The notes under the pieces are model-generated. The model saw only the letters and a program-made list of their open reading frames with translations, searched no databases and had not been told where the DNA came from. Both the position numbers and the translations under genes were made by a program. This document shows, piece after piece, positions 7,864 to 16,755 of a stretch of 28,379 nt of DNA (positions are counted from its first letter, which is position 1; each line of letters starts with the position of its first letter). Source of the DNA: JBHHYR01 sp046757585 (GTDB lineage Bacteria; Desulfobacterota; Binatia; HRBIN30); contig JBHHYR010000029.1 of assembly GCA_046757585.1 (NCBI GenBank), positions 1-28,379 of the forward strand. Direction: 5' to 3'.

Positions 7864-10800
7864 TCATCGCTGAGGCGCATCGTTGAATCGCCCCCGCCGC
7901 CGGTGGGTATCGGCGATCTCACGAGCGCAGGGTTTCGCGTCACGCATTATGGTTCGCCCCCAGTAAGTCAGAACGATCCACTCACCGCCGTCCTTTGACT
8001 GCAGCCAGTTCCGCTTTCGCGCATCGAGCTCGAGCGTTTCCGCGTTCCCATGAAACGCGAAGCCATCGCAGAAAATCGCGATGTGCTCATCCGGATAAGC
8101 GAAGTCCGGCACCGTGACGAGGCGGTCTCCATCACGGATCTCGTACTGCACGACCGGGACTGGCAAGTCTGGGATTTTCTGAAGAGCCTCAAGAAGTCGT
8201 GACTCTATTGGTGACTGTGGACCACGTTGGCCCGGCAACCTCCCCACGGCCTCGAGTTCACGGCGCCGCGCCTCCTCGGCCTCAAACGCGTCGACGAACA
8301 CGCACTCGACTGCACTGGACAGCGGAGCGGAGCATCGCCCGCACGTATTTCTGATCTCCTCGGTGACTCCGTCGCAATGGTCGCAGAACTGAAAGGAGCG
8401 CAGCCTCCCTGACGTTTCCGCATCGGAGCGTGCCTGGCGCGCCTGCCCCAAGCCCGGCCCGCCAGCGAAGAGCACGCGGATGGAGCGCAGCTTGTGTCCG
8501 TTCGCGTAGACGAAGTTACCTGGCGCGAACTCCTCGATGGCAATCGCTGAAGGCCGGTACAATGTGGGTGTATCCCCAACGCCAGGATCGAGGCTGAAGG
8601 TATCGACCGGGAATTGATACGCAGGCAGCAGCCCTTGCGTCGCCAAGTAGTTGAGCGTGTACGCGTGATCTCATAGAACGCTCGCTTCCGCGCCGCAGCT
8701 TTCTTCTCATCCTGCCGCGGAGATCCTACCGTTGCATACTCTCGATACTCACGGTCGAGCTGCTGAATACGTGCCCACCAAGATTCCACGACACGCGTCA
8801 AGTCCGCTTCGAATCGACGAACGAGGTTTTCGCACTCGCTCTGGTCGTAGCGTGTCGTTCGTGCTGCCTCGCGATCACGTGCAAAGAGTTGCTCCAACCC
8901 TCGGGCGAGGGTGTCTTCCTTCTGCCGGACTTCCTCGAAGAGACCCATCAGCACTTCCGCTTGCCACCGTGTCGGTGTGCGTATGTTGTCGAGGAGGTCA
9001 GCCATGAGACGTGGAAGCTGAGCATCGATCGACTCCAGCAAGAACGAACGCAGGTGCCGGTGAACGATGCGCGGATTGTCGAGTCGAATTCTCGGCGGTG
9101 CGAAGTGTCCGGCGACCAACCAAGCTGGATTCTCGAACGCGTGGCGGTCATGCGCGCCACCCGCGCAAAAGGTCGAAACAAAGCCGATGCGGAGGCGCCG
9201 ACCAGCGCGGCCGACGCTGGATTATTCCCAGCCGCTGGTACGCGTTGAAGAGCCGCTCGGGAAGCTCCTGCAGGTAGATTCCATCCCGGCCGGCCGCACG
9301 CACCTCGTAGGCCACCAGATGCCGCAACGCGAAGCCACGGTGCTTGTCGGCCGTATACCCTGCTTGGTGCGCGACATCCTGCCGGTTGTCGGCAAACAGC
9401 AACAGCTTGCGATCTTCCCCTTCCAGCAGGTCCAGATGGCGTTCGACCAGAACCGCAACAGATGACGCAGTTCCCGTGCGGAGCGGCGTGACAATGTCGC
9501 CCTTGGTGTAGCTGTCTCCGCAAGCCGGGCAGACGTGCAGAACACCCGCTCGTGGTGCCTCCTTCTTGAGCCATCGGTGGAGCAGGTACGGCACCGCAGT
9601 CCGATTGCACGATGGGCAAGCGCTCTCTCCGTGCAGGACTCGCCCACACGCGACGCACAGCCAGACGCGCTGCAGCTTCTCCTCCGCATCAGCGCGTCGA
9701 GGAGGCGGCTCTCCTGTGTCTGCGTCAGCGGCATCTTCATCGGTGACGCCCTGGGCCTCGGGGAGCTGGTGAACGCGATACGTGAGGAAGCCTGTCCGCT
9801 CGTCGCTGTAGAAGTCTCCGGTTCCAACCGGAAGATCGTCCGCCTCTCGTTCGAAGCGTACTTTGACGAAGTCCTGGCCACAGGTTCGGCACAACGCAGC
9901 CGGGCGCGCGGCTGAGCCGCACTTCAGGCACTCCGTTCCGCCATGGGGGACCAGAGTTCGGCAACTTGGTTCCAGGCACAGGGCGACGTCGTAAATCCCG
10001 TGGAGGAAAACATGCAGCTTCGGGCGCAAGCGAGGCGGGTGCTCTTCGTCGCCAATGCTTCCGACCAGCAGGTACGCTTCAACCTCACGCTGGAGCGCAT
10101 CGTCGGGTTGATCGGTGCGATCCGGAATCCGGTCCCGCAAGGCCTGCACCGCCTCGCTCAGTGCGGCGGGCTGTGAAAACACGTCTTCGAGCGTTTGTAC
10201 GACGGCGTTTCCCACAAAGACCGCGGCAATGCGCTGTGCCACCGGACCGTCCGCCGGACACCTCCGGCCCGTCAAGCGCTCAGCGAGTGCAACGACAGCC
10301 GGTTCCTCACTAGGGTCGAGCGCCATCAGCGCTTCGTCAGCCACCGAAGGCGCTGGCGGAATCCACGGACTCCGATGGACGTGGAACGGCAACAACGATT
10401 CCCCGATCATGTCCTGCGCTCGGAAGGTTTCGCCAAACAGCACAGTGGCGAAGTCAGCCAGTGCCCGTTCTCCACCAGCGACGGCGGCCACCGTTGCTGA
10501 TGTCCCGACACCCAGTAGCTCACCCGGCGCAACCCGCGCGTGCGCTTTCAGACGGCGAATCAGGCACGCGATCTCGCTTGCCAGCGCCCCGCGATACGAG
10601 TGCAGCTCGTCTAACACCAGATAGCGCAGCGCCGGAGTGAAGAGGACGCGGTCCTCAACACGAACCAAAAGGAATTCCAGCTGCTTGTAGTTGGTCAGAA
10701 GAATGTCGGGCGGGTTCCGCTGAATAGCGGCACGCGACACTCGCTCGCTCTCCGCTGGCTCCTCACGCAGATTGCGGGCGCTGCTCTCGCTGTCACCGGT

Positions 10801-11324
10801 GTAGAGTGCGAACGAGATGTCCAGTCGGCTGCCGCGCAGCAAGCGTCGCAGACGCTCCAGCTGGTCATTGGCCAACGCGTTCATGGGGTAGAGTAAGATG
10901 GCGCCTGCACCCCACGAATGCCCTCGCGCTTGCGGCGCACGATGCCGTCTAACACTGGCAGCAGGAACGCCTCAGTCTTGCCGGAGCCCGTGCCGGTCGT
11001 AACGACGAACGACCGACCCGCGCGACCCGTGGCCAGCGCTCGTTCCTGATGCCGATAGAGTGGTTCATCGCCGAAGGCCCAGCGAGCCAGCAGGATCTCA
11101 CCCTCTGCCTGACCCGCCTCGACGAGCTGCGGCAGTGTCGCTCCCCGTTCGAAGTCGCGTGACAGCGTGACGTAGGGGCCGCGCACCGCGACATCGATCT
11201 GTCCTAGGTGCGCCTCGAACTGCTCGCGTAAGTGCGGATCAAGAAAACGATACGAGGTCCGCAGAAAGCGGCGGTACTCGTCGATGAGGTGACGAACGCA
11301 GTGGACAGCGGAGGTCTTGGCCAT
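7864..11324 (-). pseudogene. Decayed SF2 helicase / DUF1998-like / PD-(D/E)XK nuclease (DISARM-like island)
   Basis: This is one gene broken into four frames. Segment A (11324 to about 10900) has Walker A TTGTGSGKTEAF, residues 109-120. Segment B (about 10900-9230) continues with ILLYPMNALANDQ, the DEAH-type box LVLDELHSYRG, GVGTSATV, and several zinc-ribbon Cys pairs (CLKCG, CRTCG, CVACG, CPSC, CPACG), then LLLFADNRQD. Segment C (9221 to about 8660) begins abruptly at SSVGRAGRR, helicase motif VI, and continues VAGHFAPPRIRLDNP. Segment D (about 8660-7864) has QGLLPAYQFPVD, a C4 cluster (CDHC, CGRC) like DUF1998/MrfA proteins, and a C-terminal nuclease (VPDFAYPDEHIAIFCDG, RKRNWL, VLTYWG). Between FNAYQRLG and motif VI the helicase motifs IV-V are missing, so there is an internal deletion near 9230. 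It should have driven ATP-dependent DNA translocation with cleavage; it is now almost certainly inactive. Confidence 0.8.
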
Positions 11325-11516
11325 AGAACGGGTCGCGAAAATCGATCCGTCAATTCGCGCGCTGGGTGGAAGGGAAATGAATCAACTGCCACATTGGTTC
11401 ATTCTCCCTGACCCATTATGGCGCGCGACCATCCAAGCCTACCGGTCACCAACAGCTCTGGGCAGAACGAAGGACGAGCGAAGGCTCGCTCGAAAATGCG
11501 GCGGAACGTACAAGTA

Positions 11517-12062
11517 TTATGCGAGTCCTGCGTTGGCGAGTTCGCGATAACCATCCGCCACCTCATTGGCTGTGAGATGCGGCTTCAGAGCGCGGACGCT
11601 CTTGGCCACCGTCTCTGGGTCGGCTGGCCTACCGATCCGCTTGAGACTTGCGCTGACAAGGTGCGCAGTGGCCAGAATCTCAAGCTGCCTGACCGGAGCG
11701 CCTCCGAGCAATTCGAGGAGCTTGTCAATCTGCGGCCGGACTGCATCCAGCCTCTGCTCCTGGTAGGCACAAACGGAGGATAATGCAGGGCCTACCGTGA
11801 TTCGGTACCCGTATCCGGAGGGATCTGCGTCGATCTTCAGTGCGTCGTAGTCTCGAAGGAGAGTCAGGTCACCCCACAGGTCGGGCGAGTATGGTCCATG
11901 CATGTGCATCTTGAACGCGTAGCCGAGCTTTACTCCCAAAGCTGCTTGCAGCAGGTACACGAGTTTCTGAATCAGCGTGTGACCCACGCGGTCCATGCGT
12001 TCCTGGCCCCGCCTCACCACCTCGGCAACGACCGCCAGCGTCGCCAGCCGTCCATCCTTCAT
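11517..12062 (-). CDS. YwgA-like protein (SocA/DUF4065-related fold), intact
   Basis: A 181-residue protein from ATG 12062, preceded by GGAGGAATC, an ideal ribosome site; the longer open frame upstream is a shadow of the HD gene. The central segment LIQKLVYLLQ...LGYAFKMHMHGPYSPDLWGDL is the hallmark of YwgA-like proteins, which share the Gly-Pro-Tyr-Ser motif with the SocA-type antitoxin/DUF4065 group. The C-terminal half is helical (RQLEILATAHLVSASLKRI). It follows the HD gene by 62 bp on the same strand. In Bacillus, ywgA lies beside ywfO, an HD phosphohydrolase of the same type as the neighbour here, so the pair looks conserved as a unit (recalled, not checked). It is the only undamaged gene of the island. 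Its biochemical role is unknown. Confidence 0.75.
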   Translation of the reverse strand: MKDGRLATLAVVAEVVRRGQERMDRVGHTLIQKLVYLLQAALGVKLGYAFKMHMHGPYSPDLWGDLTLLRDYDALKIDADPSGYGYRITVGPALSSVCAYQEQRLDAVRPQIDKLLELLGGAPVRQLEILATAHLVSASLKRIGRPADPETVAKSVRALKPHLTANEVADGYRELANAGLA

Positions 12063-12124
12063 GATTCCTCCTTGCCGGATTCTCCGGTCGGGCGTCGGCC
12101 TGTGCACCGTTTCTGCACCGGATC

Positions 12125-13365
12125 TCACCGCCGCCGCCTCGCGCGGCTCTCCCAGAAGTTCTGACAGTACTTCTCGACGTCGTCCCGAATCTCCGGTTGC
12201 GCGTATATCCGCATCTTCTCGATTCGCTTCAAGTTCGCGACGAGCGGTGACCGGCGCGTGAGGGGCATGAACTGACCGCGCCACAGCACTGGGGTGGGCG
12301 GCTCTTGGAACCGACACGGAGCCTTGGCCGCTTCGTCGAAGCGAAGCTGCGGTTCGCCAAACTTCGCGGTCGCCTCGCTCCGTAGCCAATCAAAGCGCTC
12401 AATCTCCTCGGCCGGTGGATGATCAGTGGTTTCGAAGCAGCTCCGGAAGTGCTCTCGGCTCGCGAGTCGCCTGGCTGTTCGCTCATTTGCTCGTCGCCTC
12501 AGCTCGGCAAGCACGCGATTATCGTCCCATCCGAGGAACTCGCCAAGCGCCAACGGGTAGCGGCCATCCGGAAGAATCTCACCCAAGAATTCGGCGAGGT
12601 GCAAATCGAGTATTCGCCGAGTCTTGTGAAAGTAGACCTCGAGGAACATGAAGTAGCGTGCGAGCAGGAAGCCTTCCACGGAATGCAGCCCGCCGTCGTC
12701 GATCGCGAGTTCCCACCGGCCGTCGGGCCTCCGCCGGAGCACGATCGTTCTCATTAGCCGGTGGGCGTCGAAGCGCCCATAGGCCACGCCAAGATGGAGC
12801 GAGTCGCGGATCAGGTAGTCGATCCTATCAGAGCCGATATCGCCGGTGAGTAACTCGGACAACAGCGCATCATCTCGCTCCCTCGTGCGGCCACCGCAAT
12901 CGCCGCGACACGGTCCCGCATGCTCTCACCGATCACCTCATCGATGATGTGTCCGACCTGTGTTTCCATGATGAGCTCGGCTGTGTAGTCCTCATGACGC
13001 TGATCGCCCACGAAGAGGCCTTCGGCAGCGTGAGAGAAGGGAGAATGGCCGACATCGTGCAATAAACCTGCGAGCCTGACGAGGCGACGGTACAGGTCTC
13101 GCTTGGCCTGGTCCCAACCAAGAAGGCTAAGGCTCCCAGGAGCCTGGATCAACGAATCAAAGAAGTCACTCGATGACTGAAGGGTACCCAAAGCATGCTC
13201 GAACCGCGTGTGCGTCGCAGAAGGATACACGAAGGACGAGGTGCCGAGCTGCGTGATGTGACGCAGCCGCTGGAACTCAGGTGTGTCGATGACTTTCTGC
13301 TCCACTTCCTCGACGCCGATGAAGCCATAGATAGGATCGCGGTATTCCTTGAAGGACATCCCCAT
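12125..13365 (-). pseudogene. HD-superfamily phosphohydrolase (YwfO/COG1078-like), frameshifted
   Basis: The frame from ATG 13365 encodes KEYRDPIYGFI, FQRLRHITQLG, HTRFEHALGT and LLHDVGHSPFSH. These are the conserved His and His-Asp metal ligands of HD phosphohydrolases of the dGTPase-like COG1078 group (H52/H57, H103-D104). At about 12870 the frame is lost, and the match continues in another frame with DALLSELLTGDIGSDRIDYL, which holds the conserved downstream Asp, then RDSLHLGVAYGRFD and a helical C-terminal half ending at 12125. One missing base near 12871 would restore a 413-residue protein. The family hydrolyses nucleotides or related phosphate esters; the substrate is unknown. Either the gene is broken, or the indel is a base-calling error, which the otherwise intact coding makes worth testing. 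Confidence 0.8.
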
Positions 13366-13460
13366 TCAGTCACCCGTGAGGACGCGAACATAAGGCGAAT
13401 GTCGCCCGGAAGTCAAACGAAGCGCGGCACTCGGCACGCGTCGGTTGGCCCAAAGGAGCG

Positions 13461-14804
13461 TTATCGCTCACCCGGCTGCCTCCCTGGCTTCGGGCCCCAT
13501 GAAACCACTGGCTCGGCCGCTTCCGCGAGAGGCTCCTCAGTGACGGCGTATTCCCGTCGCCGCCCGGCAGCGTCCGAAACCTCGGCTTTCCACTCCGCCA
13601 GGCGCTGCTGGAGGTAGGCGACGAACTCGGGGCGCTTGCGGCCGAAGACGGGGAAGGAGTTGAGGATGTGGTCGAAGTCGTCGGGCGTAAGGCCGTATGC
13701 TTCTGCGACGGCGCGGTTGGCGTCCCAGAGCTGCGGCCAGAGGTCGCGGTAGTCCGTGATGTGCTCGATGTCGTTCTCCCACGCGAGCTGCGTTGGAACA
13801 CACGGCAGGCGGTTGACGATCTCAGCCGGTGGCACGGGCGTGGGCCGTATGTAGGTGAAACTAACATGCGTGCCCGCAGTGCGAAGGCGTAGTGCGTAGT
13901 CGAAGCAGAGCGAGTTCAGCACGACTGCACCTGCACCCGTGTCCACCTCCTCAAGGAGAGCACCGCAGAGGGTGTGTGATGCAGCTGAGCCTGCCGGAAG
14001 TACCGCGGCGATGCAGGTGCGCTCGTTGGTGTTGCTCGCGGTCTCGCGGAAGACAAGCGTCGGCTCGCTGCGGGGTGGCTTGCCGTACTTGCGCTGCGCC
14101 TGGGCGCTCGTTGTCCAGAAAGACCTCCGGAAACTCCAACTCCCAATGGAAGAACCGCTCGCGCTCACGCACCTCCTCGAATGCCTTCCACCACGGGCGC
14201 GTGCCAACGTACGCGCGCAGGCGATCAGGATCGGACACATAGCTGGAGAGCGTCTGCCATTGGTGCCAGATCTCCGGAGCGAATGCCGACGCGGCGCGCA
14301 GATCGAAAAGCAAGCGGACGCTAGCGAGCGTCGCCTCAGCCTCGCCGCCGCACCCTTCGCTACTCCTTTGTCTTCACCGTTCTCATCCTCTTTGCCGTCG
14401 TCTTCAACTTCTTGACCGACGTCGGCCTCATCGTCGCTCGGTGCGTCGGGATGGAGCGATTGCGCGGCTGTGCCGGCCACAATCGCGTAGTCGCCCTGCA
14501 CCGCAGCGCCTGTAGCGCTGTCAGCTGAGGCGTAGAGGCGGTGAACGCGCTCAGTACCATCAGCCAGATGAAATCCGAGTACGTCGCGTAGCAGTGGGCA
14601 GATGAATCGTTCCCGGCACGCCGGCGCATCGGTGGCCCGCCCTTCCGCCTGGTCGTAGATGCGCTGAAAGCGGCGATAGGCCAGGCCCGTGACGCGGTCG
14701 GAGAGCTGCCGTCGCCGGCCACGGCCCCTACTGCGGCCGAAGACGCTGCCCAGGTAATAGTCGGAGAAGAAGCCGCGGACGTTGCGCAGGTGACGAAACA
14801 CCAT
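13461..14804 (-). pseudogene. Eco57I/DrmMI-like adenine-specific DNA methyltransferase, internally deleted and frameshifted
   Basis: ATG 14804 overlaps the stop of the upstream helicase gene (TAATG). The N-terminal part (HLRNVRGFFSDYYLG, YRRFQRIYDQAEG, RERFICPLLRDVLGF) is typical of large type IIG-like or DISARM methyltransferases. Near 14330 the coding shifts to another frame (LLFDLRAASAFAPEIWHQWQ, RERFFHWELEFPEVF). Near 14100 it returns to the first frame with the specificity end (KYGKPPRSEPTLVFRETAS, NTNERTCIAAVLP, YRDLWPQLWDANRAVAEAYG). In intact relatives, FHWELEFPEVF is followed at once by GFDVVLGNPPW; here that catalytic motif IV and everything to the specificity domain are gone, and no DPACGSG motif I is visible. 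The 447-codon open frame is therefore misleading. It should once have made N6-methyladenine for self-recognition, and it cannot do so now. Confidence 0.8.
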
Positions 14805-16440
14805 TACGCGCCTTCCGGAATCAGGAACAGTGCACCGAGCGGCTCCGGTGGAGCCGGTTCTTGGACTTGCTCGAACTGCGCAATATCGGAGCGGCGTACT
14901 GCGGCTAGCGCCCGCGCTGCGGCGCGACGCGCGTCGAAGCTGGTCGCCTTGACGTCTTGCTCAGCGAACAAGCGCATCTGCCTGGTCGTGTTGTCGATCA
15001 GACCGCGTGCGCGCCGCTCGGCTTCATCGAGTTCCTGCAGCCGATCCGCCAGATCGGTTTCAAGGTGCGAACCTCCGCCTTCCGTTGCCGCTCTCCTTTC
15101 GGCACTGCGGTACGGAGGATTCGAGCCGCCGTGCGCTCTGCGGTCGCCTCATCGACGGGAAGGTCGGCCTGAAGATCGCGGATCTCTCCTGCCGTCGGGG
15201 CTGGCTCCGCTTCTTCGACCTTGCGCAACGCGGTAAGGCGATGGTCGAGCGTCTTCTCCAACGCGCAGCGACTGGACAGTGCACGCTTCTTGACGATCTG
15301 CATGGCGAACGTGATGAGGTCAGCCTCTTCGCTGTCGGCCGCGGCGCGCGCGGTGCGCGAGCAGTAACTCGCCACCTTGTGGAGCAGCTCGCGCTCCTTC
15401 AGATCAACCCGGACCGGAATCCCCTCCACCTTTCGTGGTGGAAACACCTCCTCCTCGGCACCACCGGCGAGCCGCCGGGTAATCTGCCGCTTCATGCGGC
15501 GGATCATCGCGCCCTGCACACGACGGGAGATGGCCTGTCTGTCACCGAAAAGCGTCGCGTCGGTCGGTTCGGTCAGTTCGATCAGGGATCGAAACGAATG
15601 CGCGTAGCCGTTGTGTGGGGTTGCCGTCAGCAAGAGCAGCCCCCGACTGTTGTCGCGCAGCACAGCCCCAAGGCGCGTGCGCTGCGTCCGGTATGGATTC
15701 TCAGGCGTGCCGGACGCAGCCAGCGCGTGGGCTTCGTCAACGATGATCAGATCCCACCGCTTGCGCAGCGCACGGCCCCGAACAGTTTCCTTCTTGAGGA
15801 AGTCTACCGACGTTAGGACCCGGGGCAGTGTGTCCCAAGGATTGGTGCCCGCGGGGAGTTCGCTCTGCACACGCGCCAAGCCGACAGCGTTTTCGATCAG
15901 CGTGAATTGGAGGCCGAACTTCTGGGCAAGTTCTTCCTGCCACTGCAGCAGGAGCCCGGGAGGCGTGACCACGAGGATGCGCCGGGCGCGACCCCGGGCC
16001 ATCAATTCCATGATGGCGAGACCGGCCTCGACCGTCTTTCCCAAGCCGACGTCGTCGGCCACGAGGAGGGTTGGGCGAGGCTTGGCGATCAGGCGCAACG
16101 TTGGCGCTAGCTGGTAGGCCTCCAACGCAACCCGGCCGAACCGTGCGCCCGATAAGAGGCCAGTCTCCTGAACCAGCGTGCTCGCCAGCAGCTGATGGGC
16201 ATGCACCCATGCGGCGTAAGCATCGAGCCCGCCACGATCAAATTGAAGTCGCTCATTCGGAAGGGCGGCAACTTCGTCCGGTGGCACGACCAACGAAAGC
16301 CTGCGCGGCTTTTTGTTGTCCAGTGCCTCCAATTCGAGCGCGGCGGTCGACTCAGACAGTGAATGCCGGGTGCGGATGCGCCAAGGTCGGTCGCGTGCTT
16401 GAACGCGATCGCCAATGTGAACAGGCAAGGCATCAGCCAT
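14804..16440 (-). pseudogene. drmD: DrmD-like SNF2-family helicase, lacking its second RecA domain
   Basis: From ATG 16440 (GGAG 10 bp upstream) the frame gives 460 residues of an SNF2 helicase: an N-terminal domain, Walker A VADDVGLGKT at 127-136, the DEAH box LIIVDEAHAL at 231-240, and motif III LLLTATPHNG at 269-278, then a helical region to about residue 455. Near 15070 the frame is lost, and the other frame resumes with the C-terminal tail (HLETDLADRLQELDEAERR, RQMRLFAEQDV, EPLGALFLIPEGA) ending at TAA 14804. The whole RecA2 domain, with the SNF2 motifs IV-VI, is absent between them. Intact DISARM DrmD proteins are about 1000 residues, against about 545 here. It is the first gene of the minus-strand island, and its stop overlaps the start of the methyltransferase. 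The DrmD name rests on its pairing with an Eco57I-type methylase. Confidence 0.75.
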
Positions 16441-16749
16441 CGGAGATCTCCAGACGGAATGAGCTGCCTCGAGTATCGGTCAGAACCGTTTCACCAGTGC
16501 CCTGCGTATTGCTAGCCAACCGAGACTTACAACATCGCTGCGCCCTGACGCTAGAGGCTTTGCCAGGGAGGATGGAGGTGGCGTCTGAGGAGCATAGGGA
16601 CGTTAGTACTTCTGGTACGGATCACTAACTTTTGCAGCGCTGCGCCGCTGTCCGACCTGAAGCGCTCCTGCGAGATCGGATTCTTCACGCCGGCGGCACC
16701 CGGGCCCTCGTGTTGATCATCCTGCAGGAATGCCGTACATTCCTGCAAA
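16441..16749. other. Divergent intergenic region between the island and the ATPase gene
   Basis: This region should contain the promoter of the minus-strand island and that of the ATPase. No strong sigma-70 pair was recognised on either strand. The right end carries half of a large inverted repeat (16715-16755, described separately). Short frames here look like shadows. Confidence 0.4.
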
Positions 16750-16755
16750 ATGATC
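16715..16755. promoter_or_regulatory. 18-bp inverted repeat covering the ATPase start codon
   Basis: The left arm GATCATCCTGCAGGAATG (16715-16732) and the right arm CATTCCTGCAAAATGATC (16738-16755) are complementary at 16 of 18 positions, around a 5-bp spacer. The ATG of the downstream gene (16750-16752) lies inside the right arm. It could be an operator for autoregulation or an RNA hairpin that hides the start codon. The pairing is seen directly; the function is inference. Confidence 0.5.

Noticed and set aside
11517..12389. 290-codon minus-strand open frame
   Set aside because: The first 109 codons are a shadow of the HD gene's C-terminal end in another frame; the real start with a GGAGGA ribosome site is at 12062.
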